A DNA stretch of 64,000 nt from Heterocephalus glaber (GCF_000247695.1 NW_004624782.1:12694495-12758494), one strand, 5' to 3'. Counted from the first letter of the stretch, positions 32,847 to 44,665 are shown. Translations and numbers: made by a program. The notes: generated by a model from the sequence alone, not told the origin.

Positions 32847-34117
32847 CAGTGGAGGGAGGCACTTGGCAGTCCTGTGGCTCCTTGGGACCTGAGCCGAGAA
32901 AGTAGGCAGGGAGCAGGTCAGACACCAGGCAGGACTTACCAGAGCCAAGGAGTGCAGGAGCTCAGAGGCAAGAAGGGAAAGGGTCTACCCAAGTTGTCGG
33001 GCCCAGACTGTTAGGCCCACTTGTGTCCCTGCACCTCCACGTGTCGGTGCCGGGAGTGAGTGAGTGAGTGAGTGAGCGAGCGGTTGCTTCGGTCAGAGGT
33101 TCTTGGAGCTTCAAGGACGAGAAGCCTGTACGGAAGTCTAGGCAGCTGCCACCCCCTCCCCCTCCCCCCTTCCAGTGTCACCAAGTGAGGACGTCTGCTT
33201 GGGGCCCAGAGCCATCTCCAGAGCAGCCCCTCGGAGGCTGGCTGCCAGGACCCAAGGCGACCCCTACTTGAACAGATGAGCCCCTTTCTTTGGCAACACT
33301 TCCTCACCAGAGCCCTGGTTATCAGGGAAGAACATGTCAGGGAATGTGCGTTCCCAAAGGGAAAACCTGGGGCTCTGTCCCCAGAATGTGCAGGGGGTCC
33401 TGGGTACCAGAGGCCTCCTTCACTGGCCTCTGTGGGCCTCACACCAGGCCCAGGGCACAGTTCTAAGCGCCAGGCATTGCGGCAGACCCTGTCAGTTCTC
33501 CACCCGCATGTCCACGGCCCCTCCCCAACTTCTCCTTGCCAGCACCCACCTCTGTTCCTGGGGGCCCAGGCTCCAGCCTGCAGTGCCCTCACCCCACTGC
33601 CCCGACGTGGACGGGGACCTGAAAGGCGTCTGACGGGTCCCCAGGGTCCTCCTCCTGCATCGGGGTCTGCTGGACACACCCCTCACCTCGCCTCACCAGT
33701 CTTCCTGTCCCGCTTCCCTGCTCCCCCATCAGGATCGCCTCCGAGCACATCACTTGCTCTTCACTCCGTCTCAGGGTCTGTTTCTGAGAAACCCAAACTA
33801 GGGCAGCACTGAAGCCAGGCCCCGGGGGACGTGTGCTAGACAGCACTTGTTCCCCGCCAAGTATCTGCAGCTCCCAAGGGCGCTTGGTGACCCATCCCCC
33901 AAGAAGCAGCTGGGACGGACCAGAGCCCAGACTCTGAGGACTCCAGAGCAGAATCAGCCTGGGTAGGGTCACAGCTTCCTGGGGAGAGGGCCACATGCCA
34001 GCCCCGAGGGACACAGGCATCCAGCACCATGCAGTACAGCAGGTCTGGGGGGCAGGAGCCAGGTCGCCCAACTTATGCCCCACTCCCAGTACTTCTCAGA
34101 GAGGATAGATGTGCTCG
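32847..34117. other. Unique sequence, no gene recognised
   Basis: Opposed frames of 222 (-) and 178 (+) codons overlap; the (GAGT)n tract supplies the STHSLTHS-type repeat in the minus frame. Rejected as coding. Confidence 0.5.
33054..33079. repeat. (GAGT)n microsatellite
   Basis: Six GAGT units followed by gagcgagcg. Confidence 0.9.
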
Positions 34118-34475
34118 CCTTCCAGCTCTGTTCAAAGTACTTGAGATAAATCAACTTAAAGGAGGAAAGGCTTATTTCGGCTCTTGATTTCGAAGTTTCA
34201 ATCCATGGTTGCTTCAACCAGTTGCTTTCAGGCCTGTGGTGAGGTAGAAAGGCATGGCGGAAGTGCACGGTGGAGGAGATCTGCTCACCTCTCAGCCACC
34301 AGGAAGCAGAGACAGTGGGGAGAGGCCAGGGTCCGATCTCCACTCAAGAGCTCACTCACCCCCAGGGACCTACTAGATCCACCCAGGCCCATCTCCTAAG
34401 GGTGTGGCACTTCCAAGCCTTCCGCTCAGGCACAGGAGCCTGTGGGGGACATTTAAGGTCAAAGCATAACAGATA
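34118..34475 (-). mobile_element. MaLR-type solo LTR
   Basis: gtacttgagataaatcaact, aggcttatttcggctcttga, caggaagcagagacagtggg, gggggacatttaaggtcaaa. Confidence 0.7.
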
Positions 34476-34523
34476 CGACCTTGGGTAGTTCTTGGACCTG
34501 GCTTTAGAAGACACAGAACCCTG

Positions 34524-34592
34524 GTTGAGGATGTAGCTCAGTGGTAGAGCACTTGCCTAGCATGCCCAAGGCCCTGCACTGCAAAAATCAGC
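34524..34592 (+). repeat. Old ID element
   Basis: gaggatgtagctcagtggta gagcacttgcctagcatgcc. Confidence 0.85.
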
Positions 34593-34662
34593 TTCAACCT
34601 GATGTAGAATCACATAGTGAAAACAGTCTTTCTTTTGAAATTTTTAAAAGATTTCATTTAAC

Positions 34663-34808
34663 ACTGGGGTGAAGTTCAAGGGGAGAGCACCAGCTGCGTG
34701 TGTGTGAAGCCCTGGGTTGATCCCCACTAATACAAAAAAGAAAGAAAAATAGCAGGGAAGGAGGGAAGGAAAGAGCGGAGGAAGGAAGGAAGGGAGGGAA
34801 GGAAGGGC
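34663..34808 (+). repeat. Old ID element with (GGAA)n tail
   Basis: gagagcaccagctgcgtgtg, gaagccctgggttgatcccc, then a purine-rich (ggaa)n tract at 34755-34808. Confidence 0.6.
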
Positions 34809-36935
34809 CCCTTTTAAAACACTTCCGCTGAATAACTTTTGTTTTGAAAAAAGCGAAGGAAATTACAGAAAGTGTAAACTGGTACATACCACTGTGAGAA
34901 TCAATGTTAACATTTTACCATATCTGTGACAGACATTTTTACTAAAAAAAGACAAAACATGACAGAGAAAGATGAATTCCCATCACACCCCCGCCCATCC
35001 CACTTCCCAGATCCTCCCGGCCCCCAACAGCCACTCTCCGGGTTTTAGAGACGCTCCTCACTTGGGCAGGCACTCTCGGCTGAGGAGCACAGTTCCCAGC
35101 TCAGAGTGGCTGAGAGTACAGCCCAGCAGGGCTGCGGGACCACAGAGCGGCTGGCCTTTGCTCTGTTGCCATCACACAGCCCTTCCCAGCAGCAGCGGCA
35201 TCCTGCTGGCCTCCCACGGTCACAGAGTTGTACTTCCACATGGGGAGGGGCAGGAGCTCATTAGCACTCCCGCTGGAACACTGCGCTTCTGGCTCCAGAG
35301 TGTATTCTCCAAAAAGAGGATGAAGACCTGCCACCTCCAGCTGCTGCACACTGGAGCTGCCTCCTGCCTCTCTGATCGCTGTGGGTTCTGCCGGGCCTCC
35401 TGCCTTTCCTGGCCAGGGATGACTTGCGCTCTGTCTTCTGGTGGGTCTGGATGCTCCTGCTCCAAGCTGTCAGTGGCCTCTGTCCCTTTGCCAAAGCATT
35501 ATCATATTTTTCATCTCAAACCTGATCAGCTCTCTGAGCTACCCGGTTGCCAGTGTCACCGAGGTTCCTCCCGAATCCATCAAGCCGTGTGAGCGGGTCC
35601 CAGCACCACTGCCCGGAGCATGGTGGCAGCCATCCAAGGGAAGTGACACTAAGACCATCGCCCTGAGTTAAGAAACACTCGTCTGCCCCGACTGGGGTGC
35701 GAGGAGGCGCCTCACAGAACACCTGGGAAAGTGCCTGAGTGCCATAATTTCCCCTAGCACAGCGACTATGGATGCAGCCAAGACAACAGCCCCGAGGATC
35801 ACGTTCAGCCTAAACTTTGCAGTTTGAAACGTCTTGGTGTATAGACACTTGAGGACAGGGAAAAGCTTTTGTGACCCTTCTTCATGGCCCCCACCAGGAC
35901 CAGAGACACCTGAGCCCCCAGTGAATGCAAAACACAGCCACAGGGAAGGTATGTGAAAACCGGAAGTCCCTGGCCTCACTGTCACCTGGTGCAGGGAACA
36001 ATCATTAATTGCCTAGGAGCACAGAGACATGTCATCACCGCCATCACCGAGGTCTGTGCTCTCCAGGCAGAAGAAATCTAAATGGAGAGGATCTGCATTA
36101 CAACGCGTCTTCTATGTAGGCGTAGAAATCATGGCCAAGTTTCATTTTTGCGTTCTGATTTCCAGATTGCACCCATCAAGACCCTCTGGAAAGTCAGCAT
36201 CGCTGTGGAAACAGCCCCGAACCGGCATGGGTGGTTTATCCCTGGGAGTCAAGGACAAATGGCTGCAGCCTTAGGAAAAGCTGCTCTAGGTCTTCTGTTC
36301 AGATCAGTTGTATTGGTTCAGTCCTCCGAGACGAAGGCCAAGAGGGTCAGGTGTGCAAGCAAGTTATTGGCAAAAATGCCTGGGAGGGAAGTGAAAGGGA
36401 GGGAGCCAGAGGAGGCTGGGAGGACAGTCAGACTGCAGCAGATCTGCACTTGGGAGGCAGAGAAAAGGAAGGGAGCGGACCGGAAGAGCCCTACCCCGCA
36501 GTGCAGTGTGAAGAATGTTTCCACAAAGCCAAGGGGAGTCCTTGAAAGTGGCCTGTCAGAGGGGCCCTATGTCTTCAAGGTGCCCAGGCACATAAGGCTG
36601 GAGTCAGCTTGTGGGGAGCAGATTGGAGCCTCCTATGTGAACACAGTTGGGTCTCACTGCTGCCTTGGTCAATTGCTTTCCTGGGAGTCCACGGTCTGAG
36701 TAGCACAAGTTCATGGCTGGCACAGTCCACCCCTTGCCCTGCACAGCCATTCCATGTATCCTGTGAGCCTCTCTCTCTCCAAGGGGAAACTTGGAGAAGG
36801 GAGGTTAGCAAAACAAACTACCACTCCTTTCCCCCTTGCCGTGGTTATCTGCAGATGTAACCAGTTCTCCTTCCTTCCCCTTCCACTGTCCATCTGAAAT
36901 TAGCCACTCCCAAACTCACTTTGGCAGGGTTTTGC
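34809..36935. other. Unclassified sequence
   Basis: No SINE for about 2 kb. Apart from the hydrophobic minus-strand frame noted separately, no exon or repeat family is recognised. Confidence 0.45.
35668..35985 (-). pseudogene. Unrecognised minus-strand frame with a hydrophobic segment
   Basis: An open frame without a convincing ATG contains a 20-residue hydrophobic stretch (around LNVILGAVVLAASIVAVL, minus strand near 35810-35755) flanked by charged residues, like a membrane segment. There are no clear splice sites and no match I can name. It could be a decayed gene fragment or part of an unclassified repeat. Confidence 0.15.
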
Positions 36936-36936
36936 T

Positions 36937-37013
36937 TTTTGCAGTACTGGGGATTGAAACGGAGGCCTTGTGCATGCTAGGCAAGTGCTCCCACTGAGCT
37001 GCATATCACTAGC
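36937..37013 (-). repeat. Old ID element
   Basis: tgcagtactggggattgaaa, gtgcatgctaggcaagtgct. Confidence 0.8.
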
Positions 37014-37289
37014 ATCTCACCTTGGTCCTGATGAGGTACCTGTAGTGTAACCCAAGCCTTCAGCCCAAGGGCATCAAATCCTTGGTTATAACCAAAGGGT
37101 CTGATAACTGGATCTGCATATATTCCTCCTTCTTCCCCCTCTGAAAAGCAGCCCTGCCTTCTTCTGCCAGGGTGGTGACTTCCCTTCTTGTCTGCTGATC
37201 CCAGAACACATATAGTCCCAAGTTTTCTAGCAGCAGCTATAGCTTAAATTTACTGAGATCCTTGCTGTATCTTCTCTTAAGAGAGCTCC

Positions 37290-37369
37290 CTTTTTTTTGG
37301 TACCAGGAATTGAACTTGGGATCTTACACTTTCGAGGCAGGCACTGGAACCACTGAGCTAAATCCCCGC
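37290..37369 (-). repeat. tRNA-derived SINE (young ID-like family)
   Basis: TSD agagagctccctttt on both sides. Confidence 0.92.
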
Positions 37370-37713
37370 CAAGAGAGCTCCCTTTTGGGGGGAGCAGGAC
37401 TTCCCACCCTGCAGAGTGGAAAGGGAGGATGGGATGTGATTACCCACAATGCATTTAGGCCAACCTCGACTAACTCCACTGTGGGTAGTCAGAGGGCCAG
37501 CTGAGTAATCAGGGAAGGTTTCTGCAGATGGTGGCCTTGAACTGAGTAGCCCTGATAACTGCACTGCTATTAATTTAAAAGTGAGTCACTGCTATTTTAG
37601 CTTTCTGTTACTGTAAAATACCTGAGATAATCAACTCATGAGGAAGAAAGGTTTATTTTGGCTCAGAATTTTGGAAATTTCAGTCCATGATTGGTTGGCC
37701 TTATTACGCTGAG

Positions 37714-37805
37714 GCTAGGCCGTGGATGTAGCTCAGAGGCACAGTGCCTGCCTGGCAAGCACAAGGTCCTGAGTTCGATCCCAGGTACCAAAAAAAAAAA
37801 AAAAT
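37714..37805 (+). repeat. tRNA-derived SINE (ID-like)
   Basis: ggatgtagctcagaggcaca, B box gagttcgatcc, poly-A. Inserted in the LTR at 37590-38230. Confidence 0.85.
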
Positions 37806-38057
37806 TATATTGGGGCTTGTGGTGAGGCAGCACACTATAGCAGAGGTACCCATCCACCGCACGTCCAGGAGTGAAAAGGAGAGGGGAAGGGACTGGGATC
37901 GCACATCCCCTCCAAGGGCACACCCTAAAATCTCCCATTAGGCCCTGTCTCCTAAAAGTTGCCAATAGGGCCATCTTCCAATAGCGCCAAGTTTAGGACA
38001 AACCCTTTAACACATGTGCCCTGAGGGACACTTCTTATTTCTGTTCTTTTTTTCGGG

Positions 38058-38197
38058 GGGGTGGGGTGGTCTCACTATGTAGTTCAGGCTGGCCTTGAAA
38101 TTACTACGGAGCCCAGATTGCCCTCAAACTCCTGGTGAATCCTCCTGTCTCAGCTTTCCAAGTGCTGGGATTATAAGCATGCACCACCATGCCCAGC
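38058..38197 (-). repeat. B1 SINE
   Basis: ggtctcactatgtagttcag gctggcc, ccaagtgctgggattataag. In the LTR at 37590-38230. Confidence 0.88.
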
Positions 38198-38424
38198 TGC
38201 CTGAAGGACTTTTCATATCCAAACTAGCAATAGCCGTGGCCAGGAGCAGGTCAAGGCCTGACTCCAGTCCTGCCCCTCTCTCAGCTTCAGTTTCCTCATT
38301 GGTAAAAGAGGAAAAGACCCTCTAAACTTTAATGTCCCAGGACTCAATCATTAGATGCATGAAAACATTCCCGCTTCCTCCCTCTGTGTGCCCAATAACG
38401 AACCTCTCTGTGTGACGCGGGTGG

Positions 38425-38820
38425 GGTGCCTTACCTAGGACTAGAACAGAGTCAGGTGGAATTTGACACTCCTGACATTGGTAGGAGGAGGAGAGGTGGG
38501 AGAGAAAGAGCAGTCATAGAGGAGTTGTTTTGGAGAATAACTTGTTTGGGAAAACAAAGAAGAGGGGACAGGTGTTTTAGACAGAGGAAAATTAATGTAC
38601 AAAAGCATGGGGAGATAGGTAGCACACATTCTGGAACAGTGTGGCTGAGATCGAGGCTGAATGGAGGAGACAGGTTCTCAGCACAGCCATGGCCAGTAGG
38701 CTCTGAAAGATAAGGGCCTTGAGTGCCAGGGTAAGGAAGACAGGCTTTGCCCTGGAGGGAACAGGGTGTCCTTGTCAACTTCATGCCAGGGAGCAACCTG
38801 ATTTGTTCTTTACAAGCTGG
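38425..38820 (-). mobile_element. Ancient LINE-type repeat (L2/CR1-like)
   Basis: Contains gacagaggaaaattaatgtac, gataagggccttgagtgcca and gagcaacctgatttgttc, matching the later half of the same ancient family seen at 19.9 kb. Confidence 0.5.
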
Positions 38821-38860
38821 TGGCCAAAAGGGACTTGGGGTTTAGAAAAATGACTCTACA

Positions 38861-38953
38861 GGGCCGGGGATTTAGCTCAGTGGTGTTGCCTCCTGCCTCA
38901 CAAACACAAGGTCCCGAGTTCCATGCTGGTTCAAAAAAACAAAAAAGAAAAGT
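38861..38953 (+). repeat. tRNA-derived SINE (young ID-like family)
   Basis: Perfect 15-bp TSD aaaaatgactctaca at 38846-38860 and 38954-38968. Confidence 0.95.
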
Positions 38954-39242
38954 AAAAATGACTCTACAGAGACAGGAAGTGAGGAACTGAAGCAATATTC
39001 TCAATAGCAGAAGTTGCCAACGAAAGGCCTGTGGACTAGATTTGTCCCCACTGCATATTTCTTTTGGCCCATTCAATATTTCTGAATTTTGGGAATTGAT
39101 TTCAGATGCCTAGAAGTAGGAAGACTTTACATTAGAATACGGATTTCCAGCTTCTTTGAAATATCAGCTGGCCACACCTGGCCATGAGGCTCCAGGCTGT
39201 GTCATACACACCACGTCCTCCCTGACACCTGACCTCACTTTT

Positions 39243-39323
39243 CTTTTTCTCACTGATGTGGATCAGACCCAGGGTGTGGGGTGCACTAGGGAAATGTTCT
39301 GACACTGAACTACACTGCCCCAC
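39243..39323 (-). repeat. Old ID element (diverged)
   Basis: gtggatcagacccagggtgt, gacactgaactacactgccc. Confidence 0.55.
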
Positions 39324-39468
39324 CGCGACACCAGATGGGCAATTTTTGTGAGCATTTTACTTATTGGATCTTGAGTTTGCAATCCTCGGAAACTCTAGAA
39401 ATGGCTGGCAAGAGGACACTGAGTTACGAAAACAGCCCGACCAAAAAACTTAGACGCAACAGAGAAGT

Positions 39469-39471
<3 letters not shown>

Positions 39472-39519
<48 letters not shown>
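39472..39519. repeat. (GT)24 microsatellite beside the CpG island
   Basis: 48 bp of almost pure GT (one C interruption), about 140 bp left of the CpG island edge. Confidence 0.97.
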
Positions 39520-39520
<1 letters not shown>

Positions 39521-40250
39521 GGGGGCTGGCTTTCTCATTAAAGCGAGCGCTGCAGGCGCTGCAGGGAGGAGACGGGAGAGAGGCTGCAGCCTGGAAGGAC
39601 GAGCTGCCCAGTCTCATCTCTGTCCTCTTCTCGGCCGCACATCCATCCAGGACACCAACTTCCGGTTAACGGGAGGACAAAGCCCCTTCGCGCCGCGGTG
39701 GTTTTCCGCGCGCCCTCCGTGTCAGGAGCCCTTTCTTGCTCCGTCTGGGCGGGCTCCGTCCCTTCATCCCTAGACGCCCCTACACAAGGCCCCTGAGCGG
39801 GGTGGGACCCGCACCCCGGCCCGGCCCTCCCGAGCGGGCTGCGCGTCTGAGGGCTCGCGCGACATCGATGCGCGGAAGGACGGACGGTCGGACGTCCAGC
39901 ACGGGTGGCCGCGCCGCGGTCGGCGTTTGCGAGCACGCACGGGGGACCGGGGAGCTCGGATCTGCGTTCCCCCCTGAAACAGACCCGGGCCCCCACCAGT
40001 GCTGACTGGGACGGTCTGGGGCAGCCTGGCCCCTCGGGGCCCGGCAGCGGGACCAGGTCACCGTCTAGACTCCCCGAGTCCTCGCTAACCTCGTTCCTGC
40101 CCCTCGTGGGCCCTGACCTAGAAAAGGCGGGCGGGCGGACCCGCGGGCTCTAGGACCCAGCGGGCCGGAAGGCGGGTGGGCGCGCGCGGCTCCTGGGCGC
40201 GGGGAGCTCGGCGCCCGCGGCGCGCAGAGGGGGGCGGGTCGCGGGGGGGG

Positions 40251-40374
40251 NNNNNNNNNNNNNNNNNNNNNNNNNNNNNNNNNNNNNNNNNNNNNNNNNN
40301 NNNNNNNNNNNNNNNNNNNNNNNNNNNNNNNNNNNNNNNNNNNNNNNNNNNNNNNNNNNNNNNNNNNNNNNNNN
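40251..40374. other. Assembly gap (124 N) in the CpG island
   Basis: Preceded by cgggggggg and followed by cgcgagccgggcggg; a GC-extreme part of the probable SBK1 promoter/first exon is missing. Confidence 0.98.
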
Positions 40375-41137
40375 CGCGAGCCGGGCGGGCAGGTGCGCGC
40401 CGGCGGGAGGGCGGAGCCGCGATGCCGCGATGGAGCGCAGCCCGGGTGGGCGCCGGAGCTGTGGCCCGAGCGCCAGGCGGAGCGCGAGCCGGGTCCGCAG
40501 CCGGAACCCGGGCCAGACCGGGGCTCGGGACCGCAGGGCCGGGCTGCTCGTAGCGGCGGCGACAGAGCCCCCCAGTGGGTGAGGGGCTTCCTCCCTGCTC
40601 CCGCCGGCGGCCAGGACGAGAAGCCCCGCAGCCGGGGAGCGCAGGGTCCCCCCACCTCATCCGGGATCCAGCCAGCCCCAGGAAAGCGGGGAGGGGGCGC
40701 TGATCCAACACCGAGCGTCTCCCCCGCGGGGATCGCCGGAGACTCCCGTGAGCCGAGGACGGCGACCTCCCCACGGTGCCGCGAAGACTCCCTCTTCTGT
40801 CTGCCCCCCGAGGCCCCGAACGCCGTGCCCCCTCCCGAGATCCCAGTCTTTACAACTCCACACCTCAAGACACGGAGACCCAGCTCCGAACGCCCCTAAA
40901 TCAGGGGACCCGGCCCCCCAACTCGGGTACACAGAAACCCCAAATCCGGACCCGAGGACACCAAGAGATAGTTCTCACCAGCAAGAAGCCTCCACGACCC
41001 CCTTTAAAGACCTGGGCCACAGAGCCACTCGCACCTCAGCCCATGATTGTGGCGCCCTGAGCCCCCCGGGCAGGGCGGACGAAGACCGAGACGGCGCCCA
41101 GGCCCCCTGCCGCGGCGTCCCCGCGGCCCCAGCCCAG
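40375..41137 (+). other. SBK1: Candidate SBK1 5' untranslated exon
   Basis: This is CpG-rich sequence from the edge of the gap to the strong donor CAG|gtaagc at 41138; an alternative shorter exon would end at 40578. It holds upstream ATGs: 40422-40553 encodes 43 codons and the overlapping 40430-40582 encodes 50. Neither resembles a known protein, and both would sit in the 5' UTR. The exon assignment rests on position, CpG content and donor only. Confidence 0.45.
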
Positions 41138-41200
41138 GTAAGCCTGGGCCAGGTGAAGGTCGGCAGGTGAGCGGTCACCGTGGTCCCTAGACCCTTGCGG

Positions 41201-43404
41201 GTGGGGAAGGAAGTATTGGATGCGCGCTCCCCCTCCCCAGCGTCGCCATGGAGCAGAGGCTGAAGGACGCCTCTTTGTGTCTGGCTTGGAGGAGCCGCCC
41301 CCTCCTCCCCTCCCTTCCCCCACCTTACACTCGGTCCCTGAGGTTTGGGTGCAGCACCGGGCCCCAGGAGGGAGTAGTGATGGGACCCCGTGTTCCATGG
41401 AGAGGGGGAAGAGGATGGAGCGTCTCCCCAAAAACCTGAGCCTGTAGTGTTGGACCCTAGGTCTTTGGAGTATATGTACCCCTCCCCCCAAGGCCAGGCT
41501 GAGTTCTCAAGAGAACCGCCCCCTTCCCGGAGAAAACCCTGGGCATCTGAAGGTGAGGGTGGCTGCGACGTGTGGCTCTAGGTGACGGCTGGAGCTCTGG
41601 GTGTGTGTCTTTTGTCTGAGAGGGCAGGAAGGGGTGTGTTTGGAAGAGTGATTGGGAATCCCTTCTTTCCTTGTGAGTGCCTGCTCCCCACCCAGGCCAA
41701 AGTGCAGGTCTACACCAGACCAGACTCTGGTCCCTGCAGGACAGGCACGAGGCAGCCCTCCCGGAGGAAGGAGTGGATCCTGGGAGGAGAGGTGATCTAG
41801 ATGGGGGACCCCTTTCAGGCCAGAGCACCTTCTGTCCCTATGTGTCCAGGGACAGCAGACCAGAGTCCTCCCTTCTGACCTCCAGACAGCCAGGACCAGA
41901 CCTAGGGTAGGGGCAGCATGTGCTACACAAGCAAGGTACCTGCAGTCTCTGGCTTTAGCTGTCAGGGAGTCTACACAGCAGTCTCCCATCCCAGCCCTCA
42001 GTGAGGTTCTCACCCTCAGAGGCCCGTCCCCCCATGCTGAACCTGGCAAAGAGAACACTGGTTTCCTGGGTCAAACCCCTCCGCTTTCTCTTTGAGCCCT
42101 CTGCAGGCAGGCACTGGTGCTGAACCCAGGTGATAGTAAAGGGAGGCTCTGCAGGTAGCGCGCGGTATAGGTGGCTCCACCAGTAGTTCCTTTGTTCGTT
42201 TATTCCTTCAAAGCTCCTGGCAGTGCCTGTGTTGTATCAGGCACTGAAGTCAGGGTCCTCTTCCCTGCACCCTGCTTCTCCTGATCACAGAGCCCTGAGC
42301 TGCTCCCAGTTTGCCCAGCCTTGCTAGATTGGGCCAGTTGAGGTGCCCTGGGCTGACCAGTTCTTGACCCCAGCCTTGAGGTCCCTCATCTCCAGGTCAC
42401 TGTAGACCTGGGGACCCTGAGCCTGGACAGCTGGCGCCTCTTTTCCACACTTCCCAGCACCTGGGCCCCCACCCTATCTGCTGCTGGCATTGGCCCATGG
42501 CTGAGATGCACTGGGCAGTTGTGGGGAGGGCTCTAGAGCACTTCCTCTCAGACCTCTCCTAGCCCCTCCTGCAAATCCAAGGACAGTTGAGGCAGCCATT
42601 CTCAGCACAGGATGTGGGAGAGCCAGCTCCCCTGAAGACTGGGTGACCTTGGGCAAGCTCAAGGCACTTCCCAGAGAGAATGACAGAGAGCCCGCTGCTT
42701 ACCATTCACTCTGCCGCCATCGCCATCGGGGCAGATGTAGATCCAGGGCATCCAGGTGTGCTCGCATCATCTGAGGCCTCACTTCCCCCAAGGAGTCGGA
42801 GCCTAGGTCCTTGTCACACACCTCACAAGCAAGGGAGTGGAACCAAAGGCTGAAGAGCAGAGGTTGGAGTCACTATCCGTCCCCAGGGAAAACTGTTAGA
42901 GGAAGACCTCCCCTCCCCTGGCCCGCAGGGGCTCCCCACTGAGGGCAGAATAAAGTAGCTGCACAGCCCAGTCCTGGGGTCGGCCCTGACCCCTCAGGCA
43001 GCCTCCTCCTCTCCTCCTGGCCGCTGCCCATGTTATCCTCGTCCTCCCTCCTTCATGCACTGTTCCCCTGACCTAGAGCCCACTCTCAGGTGCTCAGCAG
43101 CAGCCTCTGCCTCCGCCGCCTCTTTTGATCTGACTTCAGCTGCACGTGGTGGGTTGGTGACTTGGAGACAGGGAGTTTGTCCCTATGTGCCATGAGAGTG
43201 TTGCACAGGAAACCAGGGTTGTGTCGTTCCTGTGCCACGGTGAAAGTGTCACACTCAGAGCTCTGGATCTTGTACAGCACAGGTTATAAAACACAGCTCA
43301 CAGATGCATTTGGTTGATCCAGGTTATTTCACATGTTTGCATTTGCTGTCAATGGTAAAAAATTTTTGTGTGTGTAGGGGGACTTCACATTCAAAAGTGA
43401 TTTG
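41201..43404. other. Start of SBK1 intron 1, unique sequence
   Basis: Repeat-poor, GC-moderate DNA following the CpG island; such flanks often hold intronic enhancers. No coding exon recognised. Confidence 0.5.
42190..42260 (-). mobile_element. L2/MIR-like fragment
   Basis: tttgttcgtttattccttca ... cagtgcctgtgttgtatcag resembles the end shared by antisense L2 and MIR. Confidence 0.4.
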
Positions 43405-43577
43405 GGAACCAGACACAGTAGTGAACTCTGGGAAGCTGGGGCAGGAGGATCGCAAGTTCAAGCCCAGCCTGGGCAACTTATTGACTTAGAGAAACCCTAT
43501 CTCAAAACAAAAAATAAAAAAAGGGCTGGGGATGTAGTTCAGTACGAAGGTCCTGGCTTCAATCCCTGTACTGTCTC
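43405..43577 (+). repeat. B1-ID fusion SINE
   Basis: gaagctggggcaggaggatc, gggcaacttattgacttaga, then ID ggctggggatgtagttcagt, cttcaatccctgtactg. Confidence 0.85.
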
Positions 43578-43660
43578 CCCTCCAAAAAGAAAAAGATTTG
43601 AGGGTCCTTTTGAAAAGTCAGGCAGTGTGGCAACCACAGGCCGGACCCAAAGAATGGTTG

Positions 43661-43797
43661 CCTTTTTTTTTTCCTGAGACAGGGTCTCGCTCTGTAGTTC
43701 AGGGCGGCCCTGAACGCACTGTGTAGCCCAGGCTGGCCTTGAATCCACGGCACCACTCCCGCCCAGTGTGCGCTACCATGCCCACCAAACCCGGCTT
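43661..43797 (-). repeat. B1 SINE
   Basis: gagacagggtctcgctctgt agttcag, gtgtagcccaggctggcctt. Confidence 0.88.
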
Positions 43798-44464
43798 TTT
43801 CTGACAGGGCACATTCTCCCCAGCTCACCCAGCCCCACTTGGCCTGTTCACCCCTCGACATAGCCCATGGCCCCTGCTCCTGGCATCAGGACCTGCAGGC
43901 CCAGGGTGAAGCTAAAAGAATGTCTGCTCAGCAGGTGACCCTCGCCTGTGTGTCTTGCATGTGTGAGTCCCTGGCTCCCCAGGTGGGTTACGGCTCATAC
44001 AGGGCAGCGTCCCTCTGGGTCTCCAGGGCTCATCGCTGATGCGAACTCAAACTTCTGGGCCTGGCCGCACTTTACACCTTGAGCCCCATCTTCGCCCTCA
44101 CTCCAGCCTGTGCCAGAGCATTCGGCTGCCAAAAACCTCTTTGCATCATGCTACTTGGAACTGAAGTCCAGGGTTCAGGGGTTGCTAAGGACTCTCGGAC
44201 GAGGGTCACTGTGGGCTGAAGTTGACCCATGGTCCACAGAGGACTGGACCAGAGTCCTCGGCTTAGGCTTCCTCCTGGTTCTGATTTGCTAGGACCGAGT
44301 TCTAAGTTTGGGTCCAGCAAGGGGTGGGGGCCTAGATCCAGCAGTCTCACAAACATTCATGAAGCTGAGGAGTGTTGCCAAGTAGCTGGGCTGGGGCCAG
44401 GGACACGGCCCTGGGAGAAGTGTGAAGACCGTGGCAGCCTGAGGGCAAAGGAGGCGGCAGAGCA

Positions 44465-44665
44465 CCAGGATGAGAGTGCAGGCTCTGTGCTCTGCCTGGG
44501 TTGCACCTCACCTGGCTGCTGTGTGGCCTTTGGCAAGTCTCTTAACCTCCCTGGAACCCAGGGTAGTTATCTGTCTGTAAAGCAAGGACAGTACCAACTT
44601 CATAGGGTCATCCAGGCTCACAGGGCCTGGGACGGTCTGCCACATCAAATGTGCTCAGGAGCTGT
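44465..44665 (+). repeat. MIR SINE
   Basis: gtgcaggctctgtgctctgc, gtggcctttggcaagtctct, taacctccctggaaccc and catagggtcatcc follow the MIR core order. Confidence 0.75.

Larger units (their letters stand above)
37590..38230 (-). mobile_element. MaLR-type LTR with SINE insertions
   Basis: ttagctttctgttactgtaa, cctgagataatcaactcatg, ggtttattttggctcagaat ... gcccaccatta-type end (gccctgtctcctaaaagttg, tgccctgagggacactt). A tRNA-derived SINE at 37714-37805 and a B1 at 38058-38197 interrupt it. Confidence 0.65.
39660..41200 (+). promoter_or_regulatory. SBK1: CpG island, probable SBK1 promoter and 5' exon
   Basis: Dense CpG, very high GC and absence of repeats mark a CpG island, interrupted by a 124-base assembly gap (40251-40374). 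GC-box-like ggggcgggtc occurs at 40231. It lies about 17 kb upstream of the SBK1 start codon on the same strand, matching the known layout of SBK1 with an upstream non-coding exon in a gene of tens of kb (established in outline; exact exon not checked). Candidate splice donors are CAGTGG|gtgagg after 40578 and CCCAG|gtaagc after 41137. No TATA box is seen. The start site is probably in or next to the gap. Confidence 0.75.

Noticed and set aside
33011..33679. 222-codon minus-strand frame
   Set aside because: Ends in repeated Ser-Leu-Thr-His encoded by the (GAGT)n microsatellite and overlaps a 178-codon + frame; no domain.
40065..40868. 267- and 218-codon minus-strand frames in the CpG island
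   Set aside because: They read through 124 unknown bases and are low-complexity Pro/Ala/Arg; not evidence of a gene.
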